Positions 11,263 to 22,980 of a stretch of DNA of 64,000 bases are shown in pieces; the first letter of the stretch is position 1; the number at the start of each line of letters is the position of its first letter. This stretch comes from Aphrophora alni (taxonomy: Eukaryota > Arthropoda > Insecta > Hemiptera > Aphrophoridae). Location: positions 97,449,291 through 97,513,290 of the forward strand of contig OY740773.1 of assembly GCA_963513935.1 (NCBI GenBank). Reading direction: 5' to 3'. A program made the translations under genes and the position numbers. Under the pieces are notes generated by a model that worked only from the letters and a program-made list of their open reading frames with translations, did not search any database and was not told the origin of the DNA.

Positions 11263-11545
11263 AAGTCACTCCCTATTTTTAAATGCTAGGTACTGTACAC
11301 TCATGTTGTTTATTTTGGAGTAAACATTAGTGAAGTTTGAGGTTATTATGGTTAAAATTCTAAGTATTGAATAAGGTGCTAAAATTGATTCAAGATATGA
11401 ACTTTGTTGTACAGAGGTGGTGAAGAGCAAAAAGGGAAGAAACGCATTTATTGATACAAAAACTATCAAAAATTGTCACACAATTCTGTCTGAAAATGGT
11501 AGTGTGAGAGATAAAGGCAGATCTGAAAGGCCTTCAACATGAATA
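11263..11545 (+). pseudogene. Mariner-like transposase relic, N-terminal part
   Basis: It starts with GGGCTGAAAAGTCACTCCC, which looks like the terminal sequence of a mariner-like element. A + frame near 11470-11530 reads ILSENGSVRDKGRSERPST, matching the linker after the helix-turn-helix region in this family (form: ...ETGSV-DK-RSGRPS...). The frame before it is interrupted by stops. The relic ends at about 11545, where the 3' tail of a minus-strand LINE begins, consistent with the LINE having inserted into it, although no continuation is recognisable beyond the LINE. Confidence 0.6.
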
Positions 11546-11554
11546 TTGTCCAAG

Positions 11555-12760
11555 CTATTTATTTAAAAAAAATTATTTATTTTTTATTTTCCACAAAATA
11601 CAAACCACAAATATTTATAATAATCATACAACATAAGAACTTAAAAATAAACTTAAAAACTAATCTTTATCCAATGAGCTTAAAATAAACTTATGACACA
11701 ATGTTAACATGTCAAAATTTAAATTGTAAACATAAAGTAAAAAAACTCTGCGGAAAACATACCACACACAGAAGAGCAATAAAACACCCTTATACGTGTG
11801 CGGGAGCTATCTTAAATATTAATTAAATCCCATTCATACCAACATACACACAAACAGACAGACAGATTGTGATTTTATTTACAAAATACATTTATTTTAA
11901 ATTAGAATACATTTCAATTCAATTGGCCTATACAATTCATTCATACATTTAATTAAGTTCAATCAAACTCAAATACATTCACCTTACTAAATACAATATT
12001 ATGCCCTTTATTGTCATTCACTCAGAACAGTCATTGAACAGTTTTAAACATATTTTCCAAAGCCACCGGAGGGAGAGATAATAACCAATATCTAAGTTTA
12101 ACCTTTAAATGAGTTATAATAGAAATATTCCTAAAATATAAAGGCAATAAGTTATAAAATTTTAACCCAAGAAAGAAGAAGGTTTTTTGAGTAAAGGTTT
12201 TGTAACATTTGGGTAACATTACAAGTCCTTTACTAACCTGCCTTGTGTGGACACCATGGTTTAATATAGCCCCTTCATTACCATTTACCCTATAAAACAT
12301 TTCTAACACTTTAAACACATAGAGATAACGAAGAGGAAGAATCTTTTTAGCAATAAAACATGGGAAAGAATTATGGAATCGATAAACCGTAAGCCAACTT
12401 AGAATGTACAAATGCAAAGTCAATTTATCGCTGTATTTGTTCAGGTAGATATGTTTTGATAAATGAAAACTTTCTTAAAAACATAAACATGTATTTTTAA
12501 AAATTGGAAATGTGTTCTCGAAACGACAGTTTTTCATCCAATTTCAAGCCTAGGTATTTAGTGCTTTCTCTTTGAGTAGGCTAACTTCACTACAATCACA
12601 TAACTGGTTACAGCAGCCAACGCGGTGATACTTAAGCGGAACTTGGAGCTGAAATGATTTAGAAATGGAATAGTTTATAAACATTGTCTTAGCTACATTT
12701 AAAGAAAGCCTAGTATAACTATGTTTCAGCATAACCCAAAGAACGGCCTTAGTGGGTACG
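11555..12760 (-). pseudogene. 5'-truncated LINE: reverse transcriptase C-terminus and 3' UTR
   Basis: Read on the minus strand, 12735-12420 encodes, with frameshifts and stops, LSLNVAKTMFINYSISKSFQ, then YLGLKLDEKLSFREHIS, then FSFIKTYLPEQIQR and FAFVHSKLAYGLSI. This is the thumb/C-terminal region of non-LTR reverse transcriptases (family form: KYLGL-LDEKLSF-EHI). The uninterrupted frame 12423-12031 (130 codons) continues with VSKGLVMLPKCYKTFTQKTF and FFLGLKFYNLLPLYFRN, the usual closing segment of this LINE group. The 3' UTR runs to about 11555 and ends A-rich. Catalytic motifs (the YADD box) and everything upstream are absent, the normal result of incomplete reverse transcription. It is non-functional. 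Confidence 0.85.
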
Positions 12761-12765
12761 CAGTG

Positions 12766-13060
12766 CGTACATTTTTGTTAATAACTTTCTTTTGTGAGGT
12801 AATGTTGGCTTGGAAGGAGGAATACCCAAATCTTCTTAATAACTAGCGAGATGAGGCTTCATTAAATAAACACAGCCTACTAGGGGCGAGACAATGACAC
12901 TGTTTAATATATATCCACATCTAGCCGACGCGACGTCAAGAAAATAATGATATACACAACTACAAGGTTCAGAAAGCTGTATAACAACTGTTTTAACTAT
13001 ATTTGTTGGGTAACACCCCTTGATCTGACCAACCCTGATGATATTAGAGTGTTTGTTTAG
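12766..13060. mobile_element. Family E-related fragment
   Basis: ACTACAAGGTTCAGAAAGCT, GTATAACAACTGTTTTAACTA and GGGTAACACCCCTTG match ATTACGAGGTTCAAAAAACC, GTGTAACAACTACTTTGAACTA and GGGTAAGACACCTTCC at 52710-52785. The upstream part (12766-12900) is not matched. No coding potential. Confidence 0.5.
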
Positions 13061-13429
13061 AGCTATTAGTGTCTACTTTATGATGGGTGTATGAACTCCC
13101 CTACGTTTTGGTACAATAATGTTTTTTTACCCCCCAACTAGGTAAACCGTCTAGAGGGCGCTGTGGGGGCGAGGTAATCAAATATATTAAATAGTATGAT
13201 TCTTCATTTTGAGAACTCTGAATGAGTGGAACGAAATGGCGAAATAAAACGTAATTGTATTTATCAAAAAAAGAATAACTTAGAAAAAACAAGTGGAACT
13301 TAAATTCTCTCATACCAAAAGATCTGTCTAGTTGTTTCTAACAAATCAGTGATACGAAATCAGTCATATTTTCTGGGCTCATGGTGGTCCGAAACGAAAA
13401 TCTAAAAAAAAAATTAATGAAATATGTTT

Positions 13430-16400
13430 TGGTATTGACTGATTTTAGTTATTCCTTGCCCATATTGTTGACGATTGAATGATGAATAATTATTGTTCCT
13501 TGGAATTTTTGTTGTCTATTGAATTATTACAAGTTTTTGTTACAGGGTTTAGTCCTTGTTGTTGACTTCTGAATTATTACAAACTATTCTTAGGCCTTGT
13601 TGTTAGGCTGTTGAATGATTACAGCTGTTCTTAGGGATATGGCTCTTGAGTGGTTTAGACCCGTTACTCGCCCTTGTTGTTGGTTATGGAATGATTACAC
13701 GCTGACCATAAGCTTTTTAGTTGACTATTGAATGATTTTCAATTGCTATTTGTACTAGTTGCTTTTTGAATGAATGATGTACATCTATTACTTGTGCTTG
13801 TTGTTTGTTATTGAACGATTTAATAAAGCTGTTCTTAAACCTTGTTTGCTAATGAATGATTACAGCTGTTACTTAAACTTGTTGGTTATTTAACGTTTTT
13901 CTTCTATTACTTGCCCTTGTTGTTAGCTATTGAATGATTTTTTTCTGTTACTTGCCCTTGTTGTTGGTTATTGAATCATTTTCATCTGTTATTTAGCTTT
14001 GTTGTTGACTACTGAATGATTTTCATTTGTTACTTGCCCTTGTTGTTGGTTATTGAATCATTTTCATCTGTTATTTAGCTTTGTTATTGGCTATTGAATG
14101 ATTTTCGTCTGTTACTTAACCTTGTTGTTGGTTATTGAATGATTTTCATCTGTTACTTGTTCTTGTTGTTGGTTATTGAATCATTTTCATCTGTTACTTA
14201 ACCTTGTTGTTGGCTATTGAATGATTTTCGTCTGTTACTTAACCTTATTGTTGGTTATTGAATGATTTTCGTCTGTTACTTAACCTTGTTGTTGGCTATT
14301 GAATGATTTTCGTCTGTTACTTACCGTTGTTGTTGGTTATTGAATGATTTTCGTCTGTTACTTCACCTTGTCGTTGGCTATTGAATGATTTTCGTCTGTT
14401 ACTTACCCTTGTTGTTGGTTATTGAATCATTTTCGTCTGTTATTTAGCCTTGTTATTGGCTATTGAATGATTTTCGTCTATTACTTAACCTTGTTGTTGG
14501 CTATTGAATGATTTTCGTCTGTTACTTACCCTTGTTGTTGGTTATTGAATCATTTTCATCTGTTATTTAGCCTTGTTATTGGCTATTGAATGATTTTCGT
14601 CTCTTACTTAACCTTGTTGTTGGCTATTGAATGATTTTCTTCTGTTACTTGCTCTTGTTGTTGGTTATTGAATCATTTTCATCTGTTATTTAGCCTTGTT
14701 ATATGCTATTGAATCATTTTCATCTGTTACTTAACCTTGTTGTTGGTTATTGAATGATTTTCGTCTGTTACTTAACCTTGTTGTTGGCTATTGAATGATT
14801 TTCGTCTGTTACTTACCGTTGTTGTTGATTATTGAATGATTTTCGTCTGTTACTTAACCTTGTTGTTGGCTATTGAATGATTTTCGTCTGTTACTTACCC
14901 TTGTTGTTGGTTATTGAATCATTTTCGTCTGTTATTTAGCCTTGTTATTGGCTATTGAATGATTTTCGTCTGTTACTTAACCTTGTTGTTGGCTATTGAA
15001 TGATTTTCGTCTGTTACTTACCGTTGTTATTGGCTATTGAATGATTTTCGTCTCTTACTTAACCTTGTTGTTGGCTATTGAATGATTTTCTTCTGTTACT
15101 TGCTCTTGTTGTTGGTTATTGAATCATTTTCATCTGTTATTTAGCCTTGTTATATGCTATTGAATCATTTTCATCTGTTACTTAACCTTGTTGTTGGTTA
15201 TTGAATGATTTTCGTCTGTTACTTAACCTTGTTGTTGGCTATTGAATGATTTTCGTCTGTTACTTACCGTTGTTGTTGATTATTGAATGATTTTCGTCTG
15301 TTACTTAACCTTGTTGTTGGCTATTGAATGATTTTCGTCTGTTACTTACCCTTGTTGTTGGTTATTGAATCATTTTCGTCTGTTATTTAGCCTTGTTATT
15401 GGCTATTGAATGATTTTCGTCTATTACTTAACCTTGTTGTTGGCTATTGAATGATTTTCGTCTGTTACTTACCCTTGTTGTTGGTTATTGAATCATTTTC
15501 ATCTGTTATTTAGCCTTGTTATTGGCTATTGAATGATTTTCGTCTCTTACTTAACCTTGTTGTTGGCTATTGAATGATTTTCTTCTGTTACTTGCTCTTG
15601 TTGTTGGTTATTGAATCATTTTCATCTGTTATTTAGCCTTGTTATATGCTATTGAATCATTTTCATCTGTTACTTAACCTTGTTGTTGGTTATTGAATGA
15701 TTTTCGTCTGTTACTTAACCTTGTTGTTGGCTATTGAATGATTTTCGTCTGTTACTTACCGTTGTTGTTGATTATTGAATGATTTTCGTCTGTTACTTAA
15801 CCTTGTTGTTGGCTATTGAATGATTTTCGTCTGTTACTTACCCTTGTTGTTGGTTATTGAATCATTTTCGTCTGTTATTTAGCCTTGTTATTGGCTATTG
15901 AATGATTTTCGTCTGTTACTTAACCTTGTTGTTGGCTATTGAATGATTTTCGTCTGTTACTTACCGTTGTTATTGGCTATTGAATGATTTTCGTCTCTTA
16001 CTTAACCTTGTTGTTGGCTATTGAATGATTTTCTTCTGTTACTTGCTCTTGTTGTTGGTTATTGAATCATTTTCATCTGTTATTTAGCCTTGTTATATGC
16101 TATTGAATCATTTTCATCTGTTACTTAACCTTGTTGTTGGTTATTGAATGATTTTCGTCTGTTACTTAACCTTGTTGTTGGCTATTGAATGATTTTCGTC
16201 TGTTACTTACCGTTGTTGTTGATTATTGAATGATTTTCGTCTGTTACTTAACCTTGTTGTTGGCTATTGAATGATTTTCGTCTGTTACTTACCCTTGTTG
16301 TTGGTTATTGAATCATTTTCGTCTGTTATTTAGCCTTGTTATTGGCTATTGAATGATTTTCGTCTATTACTTAACCTTGTTGTTTGCTATTGAATGATTT

Positions 16401-17310
16401 TCGTCTGTTACTTACCCTTGTTGTTGGTTATTGAATCATTTTCGTCTGTTATTTAGCCTTGTTATTGGCTATTGAATGATTTTCGTCTGTTACTTAACCT
16501 TGTTGTTGGCTATTGAATCATTTTCGTCTGTTACTTAACCTTGTTGTTGGCTATTGAATGATTTTCGTCTGTTACTTACCCTTGTTGTTGGTTATTGAAT
16601 CATTTTCGTCTGTTACTTAACCTTGTTGTTGGCTATTGAATGATTTTCGTCTGTTACTTACCCTTGTTGTTGGTTATTGAATCATTTTCGTCTGTTATTT
16701 AGCCTTGTTATTGGCTATTGAATGATTTTCGTCTATTACTTAACCTTGTTGTTGGCTATTGAATGATTTTCGTCTGTTACTTACCCTTGTTGTTGGTTAT
16801 TGAATCATTTTCATCTGTTATTTAGCCTTGTTATTGGCTATTGAATGATTTTCGTCTGTTACTTAACCTTGTTGTTGGCTATTGAATGATTTTCTTCTGT
16901 TACTTGCTCTTGTTTTTGGTTATTGAATCATTTTCATCTGTTATTTAGCCTTGTTGTTGACTACTGAATGATTTTCATCTGTTACTTGTCCTTGTTAATG
17001 GTTATTGAATCATTTCCATCTGTTACTAACCCTTGTTGTTGGCTATTGAATGATTTTCATCTGATACTTGCCCTTCTTGAACGATGAATGATGTTCTGTT
17101 GCCTTATTGTTAACGAATCAATTATTTCACCTTTTGTTTAGGTCTTGTTGTTGGTTTTTAAATGGTATAAATCCTCTAGATGAACTTGTTTTTGATTGTA
17201 ATATAACTGTTGTTTGCATCGTTCACAACTACTGAACATGATAAAGTTGTTGCTATGTTTCGATGTTGGCTATTGAATGTTAACTAGGCTGTTTCATGGC
17301 CTTGTTTTAG
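13430..17310 (+). repeat. 41-bp satellite with 11- and 12-mer higher-order repeats
   Basis: The unit is 41 bp, beginning TTGTTGTTGGCTATTGAATG and ending TCTGTTACTTAACC. Roughly 80-95 units are present. The variant GTTATATGCTATTGAATC recurs at about 14700, 15151, 15643 and 16094, giving spacings of 451, 492 and 451 bp, that is exactly 11, 12 and 11 units of 41. The central 2 kb is highly homogeneous, while units toward both edges (13430-13900 and 17000-17310) are progressively degenerate. There is no coding potential. Confidence 0.96.
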
Positions 17311-17319
17311 CAGAGTGTG

Positions 17320-17940
17320 ATTACTTTTGTAAGTGGGTCAACTATTTCCATAGCAAAGCTAGACACAACACACATAACCTTGTAATATATACTGTTCCTA
17401 GTAAATTGTTTTAACAGCCAATATTTCTGTTTGAACTGAGTAATATTAAAATGTTTACAGTATTTCTTATGTTTTTTTTAAATAATATAAACTCTTTAAA
17501 GAGTTTTAATTTTCTCAAACTTTGAATTGCAATCTGTTAAACGTTTTGTTTGTAAAATTTACAAAACAAATTTTGATTAAGCACAATTTGTTTTACAAAA
17601 TACCTCCCGTGATATGTAAAAATTATGCGCTCATATCAAATTTGATAAAAATCTCTCCACACGTTTGTGCTGTAGAGCATTGCATATACATCATTCTAAA
17701 ACCTCTATTTTGGACTCAGGGGACCTACAAACGGATATATCAGCAATAACTCAACATTGATATTTTGGTTAATCACATAACTTTATCATTACAGTATAAC
17801 TGATTAAATTATGCGGGAACGTAAAAAATCGTTATAATTTGTTAGTAATTGCCTAAAATACACCAAGACGTCTAGCGAGTTGAATTTTCCTAAGTGTAAC
17901 ATCCATTTACCCAATAAGAATTACTTTTTTCCTGGCATCC
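17320..17940. other. No recognisable feature
   Basis: AT-rich sequence between two arrays. The 75-codon + frame at 17522-17749 has no recognisable family motif. Confidence 0.5.
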
Positions 17941-17944
17941 ACGT

Positions 17945-18895
17945 ACTTTAGTTTAGGTTGGGTTAAATCCCTTTCTTTTATCTTTCCTATCTTGTCTCTC
18001 TTTATGAATCTTGTTCTCTTTCTTTCTAATGCTATTAGAGTATGCGATGGCTTTATTTCATCTTCTTTTCTCTTATCTTTCCTATCTTGTCTCTCTTTAT
18101 GAATCTTGTTCTCTTTCTTTCTAATGCTATTAGAGTATTCGATGGCTTTATTTCATCTTCTTTTCTCTTATCTTTCCTATCTTGTCTCTCTTTATGAATC
18201 TTGTTCTCTTTCTTTCTAATGCTATTAGAGTATTCGATGGCTTTATTTCATCTTCTTTTCTTTTATCTTTCCTATCTTGTCTCACTTTATGAATCTTGTT
18301 CTCTTTCTTTCTAATGCTATTAGAGTATTCGATGGCTTTATTTCATCTTCTTTTCTCTTATCTTTCCTATCTTGTCTCTCTTAATGAATCTTGTTCTCTT
18401 TCTTTCTAATGCTATTAGAGTATTCGATGGCTTTATTTCATCTTCTTTTCTTTTATCTTTCCTATCTTGTCTCACTTTATGAATCTTGTTCTCTTTCTTT
18501 CTAATGCTATTAGAGTATTCGATGGCTTTATTTCATCTTCTTTTCTATTATCTTTCCTATCTTGTCTCACTTTATGAATCTTGTTCTCTTTCTTTCTAAT
18601 GCTATTAGAGTATTCGATGGCTTTATTTCATCTTCTTTTCTTTTATCTTTCCTATCTTTTCTCACTTTATGAATCTTGTTCTCTTTCTTTCTAATGCTAT
18701 TAGAGTATTCGATGGCTTTATTTCATCTTCTTGTCTTTTATCTTTCCTATCTTGTCTCACTTTATGAATCTTGTTCTCTTTCTTTCTAATGCTATTAGAG
18801 TATTCGATGGCTTTATTTCATCTTCTTTTCTTTTAAACCGATCATAACAGAGAGGTCATTTGTCTTTAAACGACAAGGGAAAAACGGATTATAAA
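17945..18895 (+). mobile_element. SINE-like family A, copy 3, carrying an internal 95-bp array
   Basis: It opens with the family segment GGTTGGGTTAAATCCCTTTC and closes with the family 3' end CAGAGAGGTCATTTGTCTTT, then AAACGACAAGGGAAAAA. Everything between is a tandem array of the family's middle segment (TCTTTCCTATC...TATTAGAGTATTCGA...TTTATTTCATCTTC). The array is therefore inside the element, flanked on both sides by the expected element ends. The 5' hairpin and GGCAATCCCGAGG part is missing. Confidence 0.85.
17978..18835 (+). repeat. Nine-copy tandem array with exact 95-bp period
   Basis: GCTATTAGAGTAT occurs at 18031, 18126, 18221, 18316, 18411, 18506, 18601, 18696 and 18791: eight consecutive spacings of exactly 95 bp. 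Units differ by a handful of substitutions (for example CTCTCTTTATG against CTCACTTTATG), with no indels. The low divergence and lack of indels suggest recent amplification. Confidence 0.96.
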
Positions 18896-18994
18896 ATTTA
18901 AAATTATTAAAAAAAACTATGTGTGTACCCTCGCAAACAGAATATTTCTTACAAAGAACAGTGGATCGTAAAGAAAATAAAAATACATCAGCAA

Positions 18995-19312
18995 AGAAAA
19001 GTGGTCATTGTTTGGATACGAAGCTCCTTTTACTATCCTTAGATGTACTAAGAAGGAAATATTTTACGAAAGTAAACAAACGTACCCCTTGGTCTATCAA
19101 TACAATTTAACATTTCCTGTGAGGCCTTGAAACCAATTTGTGAGCATTACATTTCTATAGGATTTGCTTGTATTACATTATATGTTGGGCTGGCAAAGAA
19201 AATCTATCATTGATAATTACAAAAGAAAAGTGTTAAATCTTTAGCACACGGAGCTCTTGTTTTACTTCGTGGGAATGTACTAAAAAGGGAATATTCTATG
19301 AAAGAGAATTTC
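18995..19312. repeat. Diverged direct repeat with family E piece between
   Basis: AGAAAAGTGGTCATTGTTTG...ACGAAGCTCCTTTTACT...ATGTACTAAGAAGGAAATATT at 18997-19060 is echoed by AGAAAAGTGTTAAATCTTTA...ACGGAGCTCTTGTTTTACT...ATGTACTAAAAAGGGAATATT at 19226-19290. Between them, 19095-19185 matches 52787-52875 (AATACAATTTAACATT, AGGCCT, GTTACATTT/GCATTACATTT, GGGATCTGCTTGTAATACATT). No coding potential. Confidence 0.5.
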
Positions 19313-19439
19313 TTTACCTCCATGATTTGTAAGGAAGTCCTGGACTTTCTTGTACTGTTCAATAAGTAATTCCAGTTTTGACAAGAGTTAGTTAGAATTT
19401 CATTTAGTCAGTCTTGTAGAATTTCCAAAAACAGCCCAA

Positions 19440-20110
19440 TCGAATGAGGAGAGAATTCAGCTACGGGACGTCGGCGTATCATTTTGCTGAGTACCTGGGA
19501 ATTACTGGAAACTCTAAAGCGGCAAAGGAAGCTACAAGTCACGCATCTGACTTTGTAAAAACAGTTAAATTCATACTGCATAGTTAATAGGATAAGGAAT
19601 GGACAAATATACTGTCCAAGAAACTGAGGGAAGTCCTTCCGTGGAGAACATCCATTCAGGCCAGTCGTCGAGAGGAAGTGGTGATTACTTGTCCTCCCAT
19701 TTCTATATTTACTTATGTCACACAGGAATCAACCACAATGTTTTGTCATGGTGTTCTAACAGTTAGGCACATTGTGATAGATTCTGTCGTAATAAGAACT
19801 GTGCATTTTGTTCCACCAATTCGATGTTGGGGAACCTGAATTGAATTGTTTTTATGTTGCCTGAATATTTCCACTAAAATTTAAAGTAAGTAGATTCGAT
19901 CGTTGCAAGGCCCGTTTACAGCGCTTTAATATTTTATTTTTTTTATTTTCGATTAAGTTTCATATCATTGTTGATTTGTTACAGTCCTGTAATATTGTTT
20001 ATTGTATTGTATCATAGGTTACCATCGTTAACCTGTTGCAAGTCCTCTTTACAGCCCTGTAACTTATTTTATTGTTTATTGAACTTAATCAAAGTTTAAG
20101 ACATACTTGT
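19440..20110 (+). pseudogene. LINE relic: RNase H C-terminus, zinc-knuckle region and 3' UTR
   Basis: The frame 19486-19587 reads EYLGITGNSKAAKEATSHAS then DFVKTVKFILHS, matching the last part of a LINE RNase H domain (form: HVGI-GNE-ADRAAKEA...DF...). A second frame, 19591-19839, is open for 83 codons: DKEWTNILSKKLREVLPW, then ASRREEVVIT, then CHGVLTVRHIVIDS, the post-RNase H tail where CxxC...H....C zinc-knuckle residues normally sit. Only some of these are kept. The 3' UTR contains GTTGCAAGGCCCGTTTACAGC and TTGCAAGTCCTCTTTACAGC, and a close match to it follows the LINE at 42905-44300, so both belong to one LINE family. Defective by frameshift and 5' truncation. Confidence 0.82.
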
Positions 20111-21145
20111 TAATTTTATTTTGATGAACATTTTATACTATTTTTTTTTGTCTATGTGTGGTGGTTTTATCACCTTAAAATTTTTTTTGTTTTATGTGCA
20201 CTTGATCAGAGTTAGTTTTAGTGTTGTTATGTTTATTTTTATTTATATTCTACAATTATTTAGTTTTTTTTTTTTTTTTAATTTTGAAGAACAATTTTTG
20301 TTTTATTTTTTGTGTTTATGCGATCATGACCGCTGCATTTTGTCACTTTTACTCCCCTCCCCACTCTAAAATTCAAGGATCGCTATTGGTGTTACACGTT
20401 GCATAATTTGTAATGCATATCAAACTTACTATGTCCTTTCTGTTTTCAGTGGCAATGGCAAACTGGCAACATGGGGTGCAGTGATTGGGTTCTTAGTGAT
20501 GATGTCATTGGATGTAGGTTTAGGATAATAACAAAGATATTTAGCAGTAAAACACCTCGTGCCTGTTTTGACTTGTGATAGAAGATGCGTGCGTGAGATC
20601 ACTTTGAATGGCACAGTTTTTATTATTGGAAACTATTTTCTTGAATATCATAGTTAATTTTATGTAATAGAACCAGTTCTGTTTAGATATGCACGGTATC
20701 TATTAGAATTATTTATTTATTTGTTGATTATTTTTTAATTGAATTTTATGTTTGAGGTTTAAAGTTTTATGTGTCTGTACTTATGTAGTATTTATTTGTT
20801 CAACTGTCCTCAGGATTTAATACATAACCAAACATTAAAATTACAGATAAATAATTAAGATTTTTAATTAATTTATAACAATAGAATTTTAATTTATCTA
20901 ATATTATTATAGCCATGACATATGTGTTATATACTATTATATGTATTATGTAAATTATATAACATTTACATCTTGGTAAATTAAGACATTTGGAAAAATA
21001 TAATTTTTGTCTTTTTTTACAAATTTCGTTTTAAAAAATAGAAATAAAAAAGACTACGAGAAATAAAAGTATACTGAGGTACACTCAAACTGTTAGGATC
21101 AATCTCCTTAAGTGTGGGCACTACCATGAGGATTAAGCAGCAGAA
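20111..21145. other. AT-rich stretch, no gene recognised
   Basis: May include more LINE 3' UTR. The 60- to 80-codon frames at 20121-20614 are rich in Phe, Leu or low-complexity residues and overlap one another on both strands, so I do not call them genes. A T13 run lies at about 20267. Confidence 0.5.
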
Positions 21146-21149
21146 CACT

Positions 21150-21300
21150 CTTAGATACGGCAATCCCGAGGTACCTAGCTGTATGTACACTTTTCTTCAC
21201 GTAGTCTTCTGTTAGATCCCTCTCATATCGGGTCTTTCTATACCGACCTTGACACTATTAGAGTGTTAGGGGTTTTTATCTTCTTCTTTTTTATGAGTTT
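21150..21300 (+). mobile_element. SINE-like family A, copy 4, 3'-shortened
   Basis: Contains GGCAATCCCGAGGTACCTAG, TACACTTTTCTTCACGTAGTC, GTTAGATCCCTCTC and GACACTATTAGAGTGTTAGG in family order. The segment after TTTTTATCTTCTTC is lost. Confidence 0.82.
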
Positions 21301-22160
21301 CTATATTTTTACAAGTACGTATATAATTAATTTAAGTACGTTCCTCTGCCACCCCTAACATTCTCTTAACTTCTCATGACGTTTCTAATTAACACCACTT
21401 TCAAAAGTTGTTACGTACTTCTGTTTTAAACGTAGCTTTTAAAAATGGCGTTAATCGGAAACGCCTCAACAGAAGATAAGAAAATTCTAGGAGTGGCAGA
21501 AGTATTAATTATTTGGATTTTTATAAATAAATGTTCACCTATTCCATCAGTGTATTTTAACATTTCAAAGAGATAATATTAGGATTGCCGTATGGATCAA
21601 TTTCATCCTGATATTATTTCCCCCTTTATTATGAACATAAAGTTTGAGTCCTTGTTTTGTTTTTAACAAAGTATTGATTCATAAAGTATCATAAATATGT
21701 TTATTGATTAACAAAATCCAACACCTAAAAGTAACAACAAAAATGTTTAACTATCTTGAACACTGTAAACACTTAATAAATGCGGTGATTTATTAATTTA
21801 AAATACAACCAAATCTAGTTTCACCCCAGATTTTGATAAAAATAATATTAAATTTGAACCTAAATTTTACTCCCTTTGTGATTTTTAGAAAATTATTATT
21901 CTTAAATATTTTAAACTGCCAACCTTTTGGTTATTTATGTTTCTCAAATCCATAAAACATTGCTAGTTACCTTAATTATGCAAAACATAATTAATTTATT
22001 GGGTTTATAACTGGTAACAATTTCTAAAAAAAACAAAACAAATTGTACGCTCTAAAAGAAATGTCTTGGATTCCGGAGATGTAAGATTTAGTGTGTGTGT
22101 GTATGTTCCAATATAAAGAAGAGTTTCAGATCACTGATAAGGTAAGTTTGCAATTTTTTT
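21301..22160. other. No recognisable feature
   Basis: AT-rich DNA with no coding or structured element that I can support. Confidence 0.5.
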
Positions 22161-22164
22161 CAGT

Positions 22165-22625
22165 TCGTAGTATTATTATTATTGAGACTGGGGAGAGTGT
22201 TTTATAAAACCTCCTGCACTGCAACCTAGTTAGATCTTTTGTGCCCCCCTCTTGTTGGACTCAGGAGAGATCTATGTCTTTGACAAAATTGATCAAACCC
22301 TTGGTCGGGAGGTTTAGTAATTCTTCTTCCGAAATGAAGATGAATTCTAGAGATTTTTGTCTTTTTTGGCATAAAGCCGGGCACTCCATGATGATGTGTT
22401 CCATGCGTTCCACCTCTTCACCACAGTACCTGCAAGTATCATCGTCCACCAGGCCCATCTCATCTTATTTAAGTGATACCTGCAATGGATATGTCCAGTT
22501 AGTATACCACAGAGGAGTTTAAGCTCTCTTCTGCTTAAGTTTAGCACTTCCTTCCCTCTCTTTTTTTTAGGGCTAAGGAATTTCTTGGAATGTCTAAGAC
22601 CCGGCAATGTATTCCAGGTTCTGTT
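22165..22625 (-). pseudogene. LINE relic: zinc-knuckle C-terminus, (AAT)n tail
   Basis: On the minus strand 22607-22450 reads LLCGILTGHIHCRYHLNKM. After a frameshift, 22458-22261 reads GLVDDDTCRYCGEEVERMEH then IIMECPALCQKRQKSLEF. The spacing CRYC-x8-H-x4-C is the zinc-knuckle found at the C-terminus of many LINE reverse transcriptases that carry RNase H. Coding ends at about 22260, a short GC-richer 3' UTR follows, and the element ends with repeated AAT triplets at 22169-22185. RT and endonuclease domains are absent. Confidence 0.85.
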
Positions 22626-22980
22626 GATTACTTTTCAGTTCGTAGTAAATATGAAACTTTTTAAAAACATTACACACACTCAGAATATCATTTCCAACCA
22701 TAAATTATGTTGCCATTTACTAGCGAAGTAGTAAATTGAGTTGTGATCGAATGTAATTTTCTGTACCATGCTTCTTTTTCAACGTTTTAAGCCCTTAGCT
22801 TGAGGTGTCTATTTTATTCATTGGAAAATTGAGAGATTTCGATAGGAGGAGATAAAGGTTTTCTTTCAAAATTATTTCTTTTACATTAAATTATGCAAAA
22901 AAGATATTGGGTTTTATATTATAAGGCAATCCTGAACTCTAAGAAACAACTTTCAACATGATACTTGTAGTAAACCTGGT

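Noticed and set aside
13430..17310. CRISPR-like array
   Set aside because: Repeats are directly abutting 41-bp units without unique spacers, and the DNA is eukaryotic.
20121..20406. Overlapping Phe-rich frames as small membrane proteins
   Set aside because: Low-complexity T-rich DNA, probably LINE 3' UTR, with overlapping open frames.
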